DNA of 64,000 nucleotides from NCBI RefSeq assembly GCF_002733835.1, contig NZ_NVWY01000032.1, positions 28,879 through 92,878 on the forward strand. The letters run 5' to 3'. Below, piece by piece: positions 51,888 through 62,536 of the stretch. Every line of letters begins with the position of its first letter. Positions within the stretch are counted from its first letter, which is position 1. The notes under the pieces are model-generated. The model ran no database searches, had not been told where the DNA came from, and was given only the letters and a program-made list of their open reading frames with translations. Position numbers and translations under genes: made by a program. Source of the DNA: Alcanivorax sp. Lineage in GTDB: Bacteria > Pseudomonadota > Gammaproteobacteria > Pseudomonadales > Alcanivoracaceae.

Positions 51888-54284
51888 TTAATGTGTACTA
51901 GGACGTTTGTTACCTTCCTGGTTTTTCTCTTCTGCCAGCGCTAAATCCTCTTCCAGCTCCGCTTCGGAAAGCGGATTTGGTTGATGAGTCAGTGCCACAT
52001 CAAGTACCTGGTCAATCCATTTTACTGGTCGAATGTCCAAGGACGCCTTGATATTGTCGGGGATCTCCTTGAGGTCCCTCTCATTTTCTTCCGGAATCAA
52101 AACCGTCTTGATTCCGCCGCGATGGGCAGCCAACAACTTTTCCTTGAGGCCACCAATCGGCAGCACCTGCCCACGCAGGGTAATTTCACCGGTCATGGCC
52201 ACATCCGCACGCACCGGAATACCGGTCAACACCGACACCATCGCCGTACACATTCCGATACCTGCACTGGGGCCATCTTTTGGTGTTGCCCCTTCCGGCA
52301 CATGCATGTGCAGGTCGTTGCGATCCAGTGCCCGGCGGCGAATGCCCAGGGTGCCTGCACGGCTTTTCACTACCGTCCACGCAGCCTGGATAGATTCCTG
52401 CATTACATCACCCAGTGAGCCGGTAGAAATCACCCGCCCCTTGCCTGGCGTGGAAACACTTTCAATGGTGAGCAGCTCACCGCCCACAGACGTCCATGCA
52501 AGGCCGGTTACCTGACCGATCTGATCCTGCTCTTCAGCACGACCAAAGCTGAACTTGCGCACACCGAGATAATGCTCAACCAGCTCTTCACTCATGGTGA
52601 CCGTTTCCGTTTCACCGGTGAGCAAATGTTCTTTCACCACCTTGCGGCAAATCTTGCTGATTTCGCGCTCCAGCCCACGCACGCCAGCCTCCCGGCTGTA
52701 ATGGCGAACGATGTACCGTAACACGGCTTCATCAAATAACAGCTCATCTTTTTTCAAGCCGTTGTTTTTGATTTGCTTGGGGATCAGGTACTGCAGCGCA
52801 ATATTAACCTTCTCTTCCTCGGTATAACCGGGAAGACGGATTACTTCCATGCGGTCCAGCAATGGCGCCGGAATATTCATGGAATTGGATGTGCAAATGA
52901 ACAGGGTTTCGGACAGGTTATAGTCCACTTCCAGGTAATGATCGCTGAACGTATCGTTCTGTTCCGGGTCCAGCACTTCCAGCAGTGCAGACGCAGGATC
53001 ACCCCGGTTATCCATGCCCATTTTGTCGACTTCATCGAACAAAAACAGCGGGTTACGGACGCCGACCTTGGACAGCTTCTGGATAACCTTACCCGGCAAA
53101 GAGCCGATATAGGTCCGGCGATGGCCACGAATTTCTGCTTCGTCACGGACACCACCCAACGCCATGCGAACGAACTTGCGATTGGTGGCACTGGCGATGG
53201 ATTGCCCCAGTGAAGTCTTGCCCACCCCGGGTGGCCCCACCAGGCACAACACCGGCCCTTTTACCTTGCCGACCCGGCTTTGTACGGCCAAAAATTCCAG
53301 CACGCGTTCTTTTACGTCTTCCAGACCGTAGTGGTCCCGGTCCAGTACTTCCTTGGCGTAATTCAGGTCATGACGCACCCGGCTGCGCTTTTTCCATGGC
53401 ACCGAGGTCATCCAGTCCAGATAGCCGCGCACAACCGTGGCTTCCGCCGACATGGGGGACATCATCTTGAGCTTGTTCAGCTCCGCCTGAGCCTTGTCAC
53501 GGGCCTCTTTGGGCATGCCCGAGCTGTCGATTTTCTTTTCCAGATCGTCCAGGTCATTACCACTGTCTTCCAGATCACCCAGCTCTTTCTGGATGGCTTT
53601 CATCTGTTCGTTCAGGTAATACTCGCGCTGGCTTTTCTCCATCTGCTTTTTCACCCGGCCACGGATGCGCTTTTCTACTTTCAGCACATCAATGTCGGAT
53701 TCCATCAGCGCGATCAGGTGTTCAACACGCTCGCGCACGTCCACCATTTCCAGCACGTCCTGCTTCTCCTCCAGCTTGAGCTGCAGGTGCGCGGCAATGG
53801 TGTCAGCCAAGCGGCTGACTTCGTCGATGGAAGAAACGGAGCCGGTCACTTCCGGCGCCACTTTCTTTGAGAGTTTGACGTAATCCTCGAACTGGCCCTG
53901 CAGGGAGCGCGAGAGCGCATCCTGTTCGCTTTCGTCCGGGAGCCCTTCTTCCAGCTCGCGCACATCAGCAACAGCGCCTTCTTCACCAAATTCAGCCTTG
54001 GCCACATGGGCACGCTGACCGCCTTCGACCAGCACCTTCACGGTACCGTCCGGCAGCTTGAGCAATTGCAGAATGGTAGAAACCGTACCAACCCGGTAGA
54101 TGTCGTCCACACCCGGATCGTCGTCGGAGGCATTACGCTGGGCGACCAGCATGATCTGCTTGTCAGCTGCCATGGCAGCTTCAAGAGCCGCAATGGACTT
54201 TTCCCGGCCGACAAACAGCGGGATAACCATGTGCGGGTACACCACTACATCACGCAGCGGTAAAAGCGGAATATCTTTCAGCAC
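51888..54284 (-). CDS. lon: ATP-dependent protease Lon (canonical)
   Basis: 798 aa from GTG at 54284 with GAGG 7 bases upstream. LON substrate domain LPLLPLRDVVVYPHMVIPLF-type start, AAA+ domain with Walker A GPPGVGKTSL (~349), Walker B PLFLFDEVDKMG, and protease with Ser (~673) in PKDGPSAGIGM and Lys (~714) in GGLKEKLLAA. It degrades damaged and regulatory proteins. It lies in the standard clpP-clpX-lon-hupB block and is the counterpart of E. coli Lon; the paralogue at 17775 is distinct. Confidence 0.97.
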   Translation of the reverse strand: MLKDIPLLPLRDVVVYPHMVIPLFVGREKSIAALEAAMAADKQIMLVAQRNASDDDPGVDDIYRVGTVSTILQLLKLPDGTVKVLVEGGQRAHVAKAEFGEEGAVADVRELEEGLPDESEQDALSRSLQGQFEDYVKLSKKVAPEVTGSVSSIDEVSRLADTIAAHLQLKLEEKQDVLEMVDVRERVEHLIALMESDIDVLKVEKRIRGRVKKQMEKSQREYYLNEQMKAIQKELGDLEDSGNDLDDLEKKIDSSGMPKEARDKAQAELNKLKMMSPMSAEATVVRGYLDWMTSVPWKKRSRVRHDLNYAKEVLDRDHYGLEDVKERVLEFLAVQSRVGKVKGPVLCLVGPPGVGKTSLGQSIASATNRKFVRMALGGVRDEAEIRGHRRTYIGSLPGKVIQKLSKVGVRNPLFLFDEVDKMGMDNRGDPASALLEVLDPEQNDTFSDHYLEVDYNLSETLFICTSNSMNIPAPLLDRMEVIRLPGYTEEEKVNIALQYLIPKQIKNNGLKKDELLFDEAVLRYIVRHYSREAGVRGLEREISKICRKVVKEHLLTGETETVTMSEELVEHYLGVRKFSFGRAEEQDQIGQVTGLAWTSVGGELLTIESVSTPGKGRVISTGSLGDVMQESIQAAWTVVKSRAGTLGIRRRALDRNDLHMHVPEGATPKDGPSAGIGMCTAMVSVLTGIPVRADVAMTGEITLRGQVLPIGGLKEKLLAAHRGGIKTVLIPEENERDLKEIPDNIKASLDIRPVKWIDQVLDVALTHQPNPLSEAELEEDLALAEEKNQEGNKRPSTH

Positions 54285-54339
54285 GTATTGCCTCTATGAC
54301 TTAGGTGAAAGCAGGACAGACCCGGACCATGCCCGGGTC

Positions 54340-55620
54340 TCAATCCGGTGCCACCTTGGAAGACTGCTCGTTGTTTTCGTAAATCAACAACGGTTCGGAT
54401 TCACCCTTGATGGTCGGGCTATCGATCACCACCTTGGCCACGCTATCCATGGACGGCACCTGGTACATGGTGTCAAGCAATACGCCCTCGAGGATCGAGC
54501 GCAAGCCGCGAGCACCGGTCTTGCGTACCATGGCCTTGTTGGCAATCGCGCGCAGGGCGTCATCGCGGAAATCCAGCTCCACCCCTTCCATTTCAAACAG
54601 ACGCGCATATTGCTTGGTCAGCGCATTGCGCGGTTCGGTGAGAATCTGGATCAGCGCTTCTTCACTCAGTTCTTCCAGCGTGGCGATCACCGGCAGGCGA
54701 CCAATGAACTCGGGAATCAGGCCATACTTGACCAGATCTTCCGGCTCCACATCGACCAGCAGCTCGCCCAGATTGCGCGTATTGTCCTTGCTCTTCACCT
54801 CGGCGGAGAAACCGATGCCGCCCTTCTCGGAGCGCTCGCGGATCACTTTGTCGAGACCGGCAAAGGCACCACCACAGATGAACAGCATGTTGGAGGTGTC
54901 CACCTGCAGGAATTCCTGCTGTGGATGCTTGCGCCCACCTTGGGGCGGCACAGACGCCACAGTGCCCTCGATCAGCTTCAGCAACGCCTGCTGTACGCCC
55001 TCGCCGCTCACATCCCGGGTGATGGACGGGTTATCAGACTTGCGGGAAATCTTGTCGATTTCATCGATATAGACGATGCCACGCTGGGCCTTGTCCACGT
55101 CGTAGTCACACTTTTGCAGCAGTTTCTGGATAATGTTTTCAACATCTTCACCGACGTAACCCGCTTCGGTGAGCGTGGTTGCATCGGCAATGGTAAACGG
55201 CACATTGAGCAGTCGCGCCAAGGTTTCGGCCAGCAGGGTCTTGCCGCTACCGGTAGGCCCGATAAGCAAAATATTGCTTTTACCAAGCTCGACTTCGTCA
55301 CGGCCTTTCCCGCCGCTACGCAGGCGCTTGTAGTGGTTATACACCGCCACAGCCAGCACCTTCTTGGCACGCTCCTGGCCAATCACGTACTCATCAAGGG
55401 TGTCCTTGATCTCATTCGGCTTGGGCAGGCGCTCACCATCTGTGTCGCTGGTATCTTCCTGCACTTCCTCGCGGATAATGTCGTTACACAGATCCACGCA
55501 TTCGTCGCAGATAAAGACCGAGGGCCCCGCAATCAGTTTGCGGACCTCATGCTGGCTTTTGCCGCAGAAGGAGCAATACAGCAGTTTGCCGTCGTCGCCC
55601 TTGCCAGTGGAATCGGTCAT
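54340..55620 (-). CDS. clpX: ClpX, ATPase subunit of ClpXP
   Basis: 426 aa. N-terminal zinc-binding domain with four Cys (YCSFCGKSQ and [10 protein letters not shown]), then an AAA+ core with Walker [11 protein letters not shown] and Walker [11 protein letters not shown]. The IGF loop that docks on ClpP is in [11 protein letters not shown] (~275). It unfolds tagged proteins for ClpP. It lies between clpP and lon. A hairpin at 54317-54340 between clpX and lon has no T run and may only attenuate. Confidence 0.97.
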   Translation of the reverse strand: MTDSTGKGDDGKLLYCSFCGKSQHEVRKLIAGPSVFICDECVDLCNDIIREEVQEDTSDTDGERLPKPNEIKDTLDEYVIGQERAKKVLAVAVYNHYKRLRSGGKGRDEVELGKSNILLIGPTGSGKTLLAETLARLLNVPFTIADATTLTEAGYVGEDVENIIQKLLQKCDYDVDKAQRGIVYIDEIDKISRKSDNPSITRDVSGEGVQQALLKLIEGTVASVPPQGGRKHPQQEFLQVDTSNMLFICGGAFAGLDKVIRERSEKGGIGFSAEVKSKDNTRNLGELLVDVEPEDLVKYGLIPEFIGRLPVIATLEELSEEALIQILTEPRNALTKQYARLFEMEGVELDFRDDALRAIANKAMVRKTGARGLRSILEGVLLDTMYQVPSMDSVAKVVIDSPTIKGESEPLLIYENNEQSSKVAPD

Positions 55621-55738
55621 CGAATTGCCTCTAAACCTGTGTATTTGCTTTGAAGATGCAGGGTAGCCCGGTGTTTTTCAAGCCCGCCGGGCTGCTCTGC
55701 CGTTCCGTTAGGACACTTTTTGTACTAACTCGCCCTAT

Positions 55739-56395
55739 TTAAACAGGACGCTGGCTCAACACCGCGTCAATGATGCCGTATTCCTTCGCTTCGTCGGCAC
55801 TCATGAAGTTGTCACGGTCAGTGTCTTTTTCCAGCTGCTCGATGGGCTGGCCGGTGTGGTGAGCCAGCAAGCTGTTGAGCTGCCCTTTGATTTTCAGGAT
55901 TTCCTTGGCGTGGATTTCAATGTCTGACGCCTGGCCCTGGAAGCCACCCAGCGGCTGGTGAATCATCACCCGGGCATTGGGCAGCGCAAAACGCTTGCCG
56001 GCAGCCCCGGCGGTAAGCAGGAAGGCCCCCATGCTGGCCGCCTGGCCTACACACATGGTGGACACATCCGGCTTGATGAACTGCATGGTGTCGTAGATGG
56101 ACATCCCAGCGGTAACCGAACCACCCGGGCTGTTGATGTACAGGTGGATATCCTTGTCCGGGTTCTCGGACTCAAGGAACAGCATCTGTGCCACGATCAG
56201 GTTGGCCATGTGATCTTCCACCTGGCCGATCATGAAGATCACCCGTTCTTTCAGAAGGCGGGAGTAGATATCGAAAGAACGTTCCCCACGGGCGGTCTGC
56301 TCAATCACCACCGGCACCAGGCCCAGATTGGTCGGATCCTTGATCAGCTGGTTCATTTCCGGGGTAAGCGAGTTAATACGGCTCAAGTCGATCAT
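55739..56395 (-). CDS. clpP: ClpP protease subunit
   Basis: 218 aa from ATG at 56395 (GAAGGA upstream); the longer frame to 56542 is not supported by similarity, since the family begins near [20 protein letters not shown]. Catalytic triad: Ser in [11 protein letters not shown], His in [12 protein letters not shown], Asp in [14 protein letters not shown]. It forms the proteolytic chamber with ClpX encoded next. A consensus promoter lies at 56566-56595. Confidence 0.97.
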   Translation of the reverse strand: MIDLSRINSLTPEMNQLIKDPTNLGLVPVVIEQTARGERSFDIYSRLLKERVIFMIGQVEDHMANLIVAQMLFLESENPDKDIHLYINSPGGSVTAGMSIYDTMQFIKPDVSTMCVGQAASMGAFLLTAGAAGKRFALPNARVMIHQPLGGFQGQASDIEIHAKEILKIKGQLNSLLAHHTGQPIEQLEKDTDRDNFMSADEAKEYGIIDAVLSQRPV

Positions 56396-56565
56396 GTAGC
56401 GCTTTCCTTCTCGTCGATCGTCCGTGGACGTTCTCAACTGTTTATTGATGCCGGAGGTCAACAACCGGCATGTACCTTGCGTTGTCTTGGGGGCCAGAAG
56501 GCCGGAATACAAGGCAAGCAAGGCAAATAGGTCTTCAGGCATCTTATGACGGCACTTGGGGGGCG

Positions 56566-56595
56566 TCTATAAAAGTGGGCGGGAGAGGGGTTCAA
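56566..56595 (-). promoter_or_regulatory. Probable clpP promoter
   Basis: On the minus strand TTGAAC (56590-56595) and TATAGA (56566-56571) are 18 bases apart. The -35 overlaps CTTGAA, the -35 of heat-shock sigma-32 promoters, but the matching -10 is not clear. Confidence 0.6.
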
Positions 56596-56632
56596 GTGCA
56601 CAATTCTTGCGCAAATTGCGCATAAATAACGC

Positions 56633-56658
56633 AAAACGGGGCCCGAAGGCCCCGTTTT
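56633..56658. terminator. Terminator after tig
   Basis: AAAACGGGGCC-CGAA-GGCCCCGTTTT: a strong tetraloop hairpin 24 bp past the tig stop, separating tig from the clpP promoter. Confidence 0.9.
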
Positions 56659-56681
56659 GAAGGTCAAACAGAAGGTTTAAA

Positions 56682-57995
56682 TCAGCCTTCCGCTTGCTCG
56701 CGCGGCTTAACCGCGTCCTGGTAAGGCATGCTTTTCTCTTCCACCTTGGCGCTTTCCAGCACCAGGTCGACTACCTGCTCTTCCAGCACCGCACCTTCGA
56801 TCTGCTGCAGCTGCTGCGGGTTACTGTAGACCCAGCTCACCACTTCTTCCGGCTTTTCGTACTGCTCGGCAATCTCTTCAACGCGGGCTTTTACCTTGTC
56901 GGCATCTGCCTTGATTTCGTTCTTGTCGAGGATGGCACGCACTACCAGGCCCAGACGCACAGAGCGCTCGGCCTGCTCTTTGAACAGGTCATCCGGCAAG
57001 ATGGAGGGATCAAACTGCTGACCACCACCAAACTGCTGCATCATCTGCTGACGCATGCGCTGGATTTCCTGGGTGACCAGAGCTGCCGGCAGGTCAAACT
57101 CATGCAGGTTCACCAACCCGTCCATGGCCTGCTCTTTCACCTTGCTGGTGATGGCATTCTTGAGCTCACGCTCCATGTTCTTGCGTACTTCAGCCTTGAA
57201 CTTGGCTTCGTCACCATCGTCCACACCAAAGCCTTTCATGAACTCGGCGTCTACTTCCGGCAGCGCCTTGCCTTCTACCTTGTTGACCTTGATCTGGAAC
57301 ACAACAGCCTGACCCTTCAGGTCTTCGGACTGATAGTCTTCCGGGAAGGTCACGTCGATGTCTTTCTCGTCACCGGCTTTCATGCCAACGATGCCATCTT
57401 CAAAACCCGGGATCATCTGGCCGGAACCCAGCTCCAGGTTCTGCCCTTCGGCGGTACCGCCTTCGAAGGCTTCGCCGTCTTTCAGACCTTTGAAATCGAT
57501 ATTGACGCGGTCACCGGTCTCGGCGGCACGGTCCACATCGGCAAACTCGGCGCGCTGCTGGCGTAGGGTTTCGATCATGGTGTCCACGTCGGCGTCAGTC
57601 ACTTCAGCCTGGGGCTTTTCCACTTCGATGGTATCGAACGCGGCCAGCTCAACCTCCGGGTACACCTCGAAGGTCGCCACGAATTCCAGATCCTTGCCGG
57701 CTTCGTTGGTCTTGGCTTCGAAACCGGGCATGCCTGCGGGCTGCAGTTTTTCCTGCTCCACCGCTTCGATGAAGGCTTCACGCATAACGTCAGCCAGCAC
57801 TTCGTTACGCACGGCCCCGCCAAAGCGACGCTTTACTTCACGCATGGGCACTTTACCCGGGCGGAAACCGTCCAGACGGATCGTTTTCTGGGCTTCCTGC
57901 AGCTTGCCTTCTACTGCCACATCCACTTTTTCCGCGGGTACACCCACCGTCACACGGCGCTCAAGACCTGAAGTCGTTTCAACAGAAACCTGCAT
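56682..57995 (-). CDS. tig: Trigger factor
   Basis: 437 aa. A ribosome-bound chaperone and prolyl isomerase. The ribosome-binding signature GFRPGKVPMREVKRRFG is near residues 42-58. The FKBP-like domain includes TGDRVNIDFKGLKDGEAFEG and MIPGFEDGIVGMKAGDEKDI, followed by a helical C-terminal domain with EEQVVDLVLESAKVEE. It is first in the tig-clpP-clpX-lon order. Confidence 0.97.
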   Translation of the reverse strand: MQVSVETTSGLERRVTVGVPAEKVDVAVEGKLQEAQKTIRLDGFRPGKVPMREVKRRFGGAVRNEVLADVMREAFIEAVEQEKLQPAGMPGFEAKTNEAGKDLEFVATFEVYPEVELAAFDTIEVEKPQAEVTDADVDTMIETLRQQRAEFADVDRAAETGDRVNIDFKGLKDGEAFEGGTAEGQNLELGSGQMIPGFEDGIVGMKAGDEKDIDVTFPEDYQSEDLKGQAVVFQIKVNKVEGKALPEVDAEFMKGFGVDDGDEAKFKAEVRKNMERELKNAITSKVKEQAMDGLVNLHEFDLPAALVTQEIQRMRQQMMQQFGGGQQFDPSILPDDLFKEQAERSVRLGLVVRAILDKNEIKADADKVKARVEEIAEQYEKPEEVVSWVYSNPQQLQQIEGAVLEEQVVDLVLESAKVEEKSMPYQDAVKPREQAEG

Positions 57996-58137
57996 AACAT
58001 CCTCTTTAAAAAAGACTTTTATCTCTGCCCGCCGCCGAAATAACGCGAAGACGGCCTAATGAAGGGCGCAGATTATAATCAAAGGGAGCTTCGCTGCCTA
58101 CAGTCTGCCTGCAGCACAGCACCTGAAGCCCATACGA

Positions 58138-58171
58138 AAAAGCCTCCGGGGATCGATCCCGGAGGCTTTTA
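58138..58171. terminator. Terminator after the tRNA cluster
   Basis: AAAAGCCTCCGGG-ATCGA-CCCGGAGGCTTTT type hairpin immediately past the 3' end of tRNA-His on the minus strand. Confidence 0.9.
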
Positions 58172-58174
58172 ATA

Positions 58175-58251
58175 TGGGGTGACTGATGGGGCTCGAACCC
58201 ACGACCGCCGGAATCACAATCCGGAGCTCTACCAACTGAGCTACAATCACC
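58175..58251 (-). tRNA. tRNA-His (anticodon GTG)
   Basis: 77 nt with the extra 5' G of tRNA-His (GGTGATTG opposite CACC) and encoded CCA. Anticodon loop ATTGTGATT carries GTG. Last of three tRNAs on the minus strand. Confidence 0.96.
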
Positions 58252-58282
58252 ATAAAACTGTCTGCTTTCTTCCTGTCCTGCC

Positions 58283-58359
<77 letters not shown>

Positions 58360-58385
58360 TTGCAGGTTACCGCCATCAAGCCAAC

Positions 58386-58462
58386 TGGTCGGGGTGGAGG
58401 GATTCGAACCCCCGACATCCTGCTCCCAAAGCAGGCGCGCTACCAGGCTGCGCTACACCCCG
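58386..58462 (-). tRNA. tRNA-Pro (anticodon TGG)
   Basis: 77 nt, CCA encoded. Acceptor CGGGGTG/CACCCCG, anticodon loop TTTGGGA with TGG, T-arm GGTTCGAATCC. First of the three-tRNA transcript. It differs from the tRNA-Pro(CGG) used by the island. Confidence 0.96.
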
Positions 58463-58717
58463 TCTCTTAAAGCTGCGTCAGTGACTAAGCTCGAAAGCGA
58501 GGCGCGCATAATACTCGGCACCCCCATGAGCGTCAACGGTGTTTAACGCAAAAAAATCTCTAACGTTCAGATTTTAGGCAACTTTTGCGCCTGTTTTTTG
58601 CGAACAGTGCCTGCGCATGCGAGAATCGCGCCGTTCACGGCTACCCCCGGCAGGCTGCAATAACCGCGACCGCGCCGAGCCACCCCTACTGTAGTCAATT
58701 TCAGAGAGATCGCCCAC

Positions 58718-59563
58718 ATGACCGCCCAGATTCTTGATGGCAAAACCCTGGCCCAGCAGTTTGAGCAGGAGATGCGCCTGCGCGTCGACACCCTGAAAGC
58801 CAAGGCCTACGGCCGTACGCCGATCCTTGCCACCATTCTGGTGGGTGCCGACCCGGCCTCCGCCACCTATGTAAAGATGAAAGGCAATGCCTGCCAGCGT
58901 GTCGGCATGGAATCAGTCGCCATCGAGCTGGCCGAAAGCACCACCACCGAGCAATTACTGGCCAAGATTGACGAACTGAATAACAACCCGGATGTACACG
59001 GCATTCTTCTGCAGCACCCGGTGCCCGCCCAGATTGATGAGCGCGCCTGTTTCGATGCTATCAGCCTGGAAAAGGACGTGGACGGCGTCACCTGTCTTGG
59101 CTTTGGTCGCATGAGCATGGGCGAAGCCGCCTACGGCTGCGCCACCCCCAAGGGCATCATGCGGTTACTGGAACACTATCAGGTAGAGCTGGAAGGCAAA
59201 CACGCCGTCGTAGTGGGCCGCAGCGCCATTCTGGGCAAGCCCATGGCCATGATGCTGCTCGAAGCCAATGCCACCGTTACCATCTGCCACAGCCGCACCC
59301 AGAACCTGCCGGCCCTGGTGAAGCAGGCCGACATCGTTGTGGGCGCCGTGGGCAAACCGGAATTTATCAAGGCAGACTGGATCAAGGATGGCGCAGTGGT
59401 GGTCGATGCCGGCTTCCACCCGCAAAAATGCGGGGATATTGAATTGGCGCCGCTGATTGATCGCGTCGCTGCCTACACCCCCGTTCCTGGCGGTGTCGGC
59501 CCGATGACCATCAACACCCTCATCTTCCAGACCCTGCAATCCGGCGAGAAAGCCTTCGGCTAA
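58718..59563 (+). CDS. folD: Methylene-THF dehydrogenase / cyclohydrolase FolD
   Basis: 281 aa bifunctional enzyme of one-carbon metabolism, interconverting methylene-, methenyl- and 10-formyl-THF. Catalytic Lys in [14 protein letters not shown], substrate site [17 protein letters not shown] loop [16 protein letters not shown] (~residues 166-181), and the end [15 protein letters not shown]. It has AGAGA upstream of ATG 58718. The tRNA cluster is divergent upstream. Confidence 0.97.
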   Translation: MTAQILDGKTLAQQFEQEMRLRVDTLKAKAYGRTPILATILVGADPASATYVKMKGNACQRVGMESVAIELAESTTTEQLLAKIDELNNNPDVHGILLQHPVPAQIDERACFDAISLEKDVDGVTCLGFGRMSMGEAAYGCATPKGIMRLLEHYQVELEGKHAVVVGRSAILGKPMAMMLLEANATVTICHSRTQNLPALVKQADIVVGAVGKPEFIKADWIKDGAVVVDAGFHPQKCGDIELAPLIDRVAAYTPVPGGVGPMTINTLIFQTLQSGEKAFG

Positions 59564-59740
59564 ACGTCAACCGGGGCGCTCCAGGCGCCCCACTCTTCCT
59601 GGTTTCCTGCATCATCTGTGCCCACCCGTCACTGTCATAAAACCGTCAATACCCACCGCTGTCGGGCTGGGTTAGCATCCTTGATGCTGCAGTGATTTTC
59701 TCGTTGCAGACCGCCAAAGTGGCAGACCAAGGAGAGCACC

Positions 59741-60073
59741 ATGTCAGGGAAATTCGAGATCGACAAAGCCAGCAATGAGCAGTTCATCTTTCGCCTGAAA
59801 GCCGGCAACGGCGAGATCATCCTCGCCAGCGAGCAGTACACCACCAAGACTGCCTGCGAGAACGGTATCGACTCGGTAAGAAAGAACAGCACCGATGACA
59901 GCAATTTCGAACGCAAGGTTGCCAAAGACGAACGCCACTATTTCGTTCTCAAGGCCGCCAATCACCAAGTCATCGGTCAAAGCCAGATGTACAAGAGCAC
60001 CAGCGGCATGGAAAACGGCATTGAGTCAGTCAAGAACAATGCCCCGGATGCAGCCCTGGAAGATCTGACCTGA
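59741..60073 (+). CDS. DUF1508 (YegP-like) protein
   Basis: 110 aa made of two similar ~50-residue repeats: FEIDKASNEQFIFRLKAGNG then YTTKTACENGIDSVRKNS, and FERKVAKDERHYFVLKAANH then YKSTSGMENGIESVKNN. This is the YegP/DUF1508 fold, of unknown function, in stress-related small proteins. AAGGAG precedes ATG 59741. It stands alone and is convergent with glnS across the hairpin at 60108. Confidence 0.92.
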   Translation: MSGKFEIDKASNEQFIFRLKAGNGEIILASEQYTTKTACENGIDSVRKNSTDDSNFERKVAKDERHYFVLKAANHQVIGQSQMYKSTSGMENGIESVKNNAPDAALEDLT

Positions 60074-60107
60074 AGGCCACATTACGACTCGCGCAGTCGT
60101 AAAACGC

Positions 60108-60145
60108 AAAAGACCGCACCCGGTATCCGGGCGCGGCCTTTTTTA
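60108..60145. terminator. Bidirectional terminator between DUF1508 gene and glnS
   Basis: GACCGC-CCCGG stem closing on CCGGG-GCGGCC with an A run before and a T run after; shared by the two convergent genes. Confidence 0.82.
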
Positions 60146-60191
60146 ACAGCGCCAGGTTCGGCGCTTACCTTCCAGCACGGTCAACCGCGCT

Positions 60192-61877
60192 TCAAGCTTC
60201 CTTCGGCCAGGATTCGCGCAGGCCTACCGTCTGGTTGAACACCAGTCGCTCATCAGTGCTGTCCTGGTCCACACAGAAATACCCTTCCCGCTCGAACTGG
60301 TAACGGGTTTGCGCCAGCGCGCCACGCAACCCTGGCTCTACCCAGCAATCCTCCAGCACAGTCAGGGACTCAGGATTGATGTGGGACAGGAAGGTCTGCC
60401 CCTCTTCCAGTCCCTTGTCAGGGTTGGCAGCACTGAACAAACGATCGTACAGCCGAACCTCGCAAGGCAGCCCCTTGTCCGCACTCACCCAATGAATCAC
60501 ACCACGCATCTTGCCCTGATCATCAGCATTTTCCGGGTTCTTGCCCAGCGTGTTCGGATCATAGCTGCAACGCACTTCCACGATTTCGCCCTGATCATCA
60601 CGCACTACATCGGTGGCACGCACCACATAGCCATAACGCAACCGCACCCGGTCGCCCAATACCAGACGCTTGAATTTCTTGTTGGCCTCTTCGCGGAAAT
60701 CTTCACGGTCGATATACACCTCCCGCGTCATCGGCACATGACGAGTCCCCATGGATTCATTCTGGGGATGCACCGGTGCTACCAGCGTCTCCTCTTTGCC
60801 CGCTTCCCAGTTCTCAATAACCACTTTCAGCGGGTTCATGACGCACATGGCGCGGGGCGCATGCTGGTTCAAGTCATCGCGGATAGCCGCTTCCAGCATC
60901 GCCATGTCCACCACCGAGTCCGCACGACTCACCCCTACCGATTCGCAGAAGGTGCGGATAGAGGTCGGCGTGTAACCACGGCGACGCAAGCCGGAAATCG
61001 TCGGCATGCGCGGATCATTCCAGCCATCCACGTGCCCTTCATCCACCAATTGCTTGAGCTTGCGCTTGCTGGTCACCGTGTAGTTCAGGTTCAGGCGGGC
61101 AAATTCATACTGGCGAGGGGTCGCCGGGACCGAGGTGTTTTCCACCACCCAGTCATAAAAGGGGCGGTGATCCTCAAATTCCAGCGTGCACAGGCTGTGG
61201 GTGATGCCTTCAATGGCATCCGACAGCGGGTGCGTAAAGTCATACATGGGGTAAATCACCCACTTGTCGCCGGTCTGGTGATGGGTCTTCTTGCGGATTC
61301 GGTAAAGAATCGGATCACGCAGGCTGATATTCGGGCTCTGCATGTCAATTTTTGCACGCAGTACCGCCTCGCCTTCGTCCAGCTTGTTATCACGCATCTG
61401 CTCGAATAGCGCCAGGTTTTCATCCACGGAACGGTCACGGTAAGGGCTCGGTTTGCCAGGCGTGGTGAAATTACCGCGGTATTCAGCGATTTCCGTCGGG
61501 CTCAGGCTGTCAACATAGGCCAGGCCTTTCTGGATCAGGCCCACCGCCAGGTCATACAGCTGGTCGAAGTAGTTACTGGCAAAGCGCTCTTCACCGTTCC
61601 ACTGGAACCCCAGCCACTGCACATCCTGCTTGATGGACTGGATGTACTCGTCCTCTTCCTTCTCCGGATTGGTATCGTCGAAGCGCAGATTGCAGCTACC
61701 GCCATAGCTTTCCGCGATACCAAAATTGAGACAGATAGATTTCGCATGGCCGATATGCAGGTAACCGTTGGGCTCCGGCGGAAAACGGGTAACCACCTGG
61801 CCGTCATTTTTACCTTCTGCGAGGTCACGGTCGATGATCTGTCTGATAAAATTGCTTGGCGCTTTCGTTTCGCTCAT
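60192..61877 (-). CDS. glnS: Glutaminyl-tRNA synthetase
   Basis: 561 aa from ATG at 61877 ([15 protein letters not shown]); the frame to 61958 is not supported. A class I synthetase with HIGH in [20 protein letters not shown] and the KMSKS-equivalent [10 protein letters not shown] (~268). It charges tRNA-Gln directly, without a GatCAB route. The C-terminal anticodon-binding barrels follow ([20 protein letters not shown]). It is divergent from ppiB. Confidence 0.97.
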   Translation of the reverse strand: MSETKAPSNFIRQIIDRDLAEGKNDGQVVTRFPPEPNGYLHIGHAKSICLNFGIAESYGGSCNLRFDDTNPEKEEDEYIQSIKQDVQWLGFQWNGEERFASNYFDQLYDLAVGLIQKGLAYVDSLSPTEIAEYRGNFTTPGKPSPYRDRSVDENLALFEQMRDNKLDEGEAVLRAKIDMQSPNISLRDPILYRIRKKTHHQTGDKWVIYPMYDFTHPLSDAIEGITHSLCTLEFEDHRPFYDWVVENTSVPATPRQYEFARLNLNYTVTSKRKLKQLVDEGHVDGWNDPRMPTISGLRRRGYTPTSIRTFCESVGVSRADSVVDMAMLEAAIRDDLNQHAPRAMCVMNPLKVVIENWEAGKEETLVAPVHPQNESMGTRHVPMTREVYIDREDFREEANKKFKRLVLGDRVRLRYGYVVRATDVVRDDQGEIVEVRCSYDPNTLGKNPENADDQGKMRGVIHWVSADKGLPCEVRLYDRLFSAANPDKGLEEGQTFLSHINPESLTVLEDCWVEPGLRGALAQTRYQFEREGYFCVDQDSTDERLVFNQTVGLRESWPKEA

Positions 61878-62033
61878 TGCCTGGGCCAGTCCGGATAGAG
61901 ATACGGTAAATGGGTACGGTGAAAATGAAGGTGCGCTAGTGTACTGTAGCCCCCCCAACAGTCAAAGACTCAGGGCCCCTCTGCACGCAAAATAGGCGTT
62001 AACTGACGGGTCCGACCCTGCGGAGAAACATCA

Positions 62034-62531
62034 ATGAAAGTGTTGCTGACAACAACTTACGGCAAAATCACCCTGCAACTGGACGCAGAGAAGGCGCCGG
62101 GAACCACCGAGAATTTCGTGCAGTACGTCAAGGAAGGCCACTTTAACGGCACCATCTTCCACCGCGTTATCAGCAATTTCATGATCCAGGGTGGCGGCTT
62201 CACCGAAGACATGCAGCAGAAAGCTACCCGCGCCCCCATCCAGAATGAAGCGGGTAATGGCCTGTCCAACAAGGCCGGCACCATTGCCATGGCGCGCACC
62301 CCGGATCCGCATTCCGCCTCGGCCCAGTTCTTCATCAACGTGGCCGACAACCATTTTCTGGACAAGGAACGCAGCCAGGACGGCTGGGGCTATGCGGTAT
62401 TCGGTGCTGTATCAGAAGGCATGGACGTGGTGGAAAAAATCCGCAACGTCGCCACCGGCAACAGCGGCGGCCATCAGGATGTGCCGGTGGAACCGGTACT
62501 GATCGAATCTGCAGAACTGATCGAGGACTGA
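62034..62531 (+). CDS. ppiB: Peptidyl-prolyl isomerase B (cytoplasmic cyclophilin)
   Basis: 165 aa with no signal peptide, so cytoplasmic. Cyclophilin core: [19 protein letters not shown] (catalytic Arg), [19 protein letters not shown] and [18 protein letters not shown]. It follows divergent glnS as in Pseudomonas. The next gene is a second, exported cyclophilin starting 5 bp after the stop. Confidence 0.95.
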   Translation: MKVLLTTTYGKITLQLDAEKAPGTTENFVQYVKEGHFNGTIFHRVISNFMIQGGGFTEDMQQKATRAPIQNEAGNGLSNKAGTIAMARTPDPHSASAQFFINVADNHFLDKERSQDGWGYAVFGAVSEGMDVVEKIRNVATGNSGGHQDVPVEPVLIESAELIED

Positions 62532-62536
62532 TCGTC

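Noticed and set aside
54317..54340. Hairpin between clpX and lon as a full terminator
   Set aside because: The stem AGACCCGG/CCGGGTCT is good, but no T run follows, so at most it attenuates.
54100..55653. 517-aa plus-strand ORF across clpX
   Set aside because: Antisense shadow of clpX and the start of lon.
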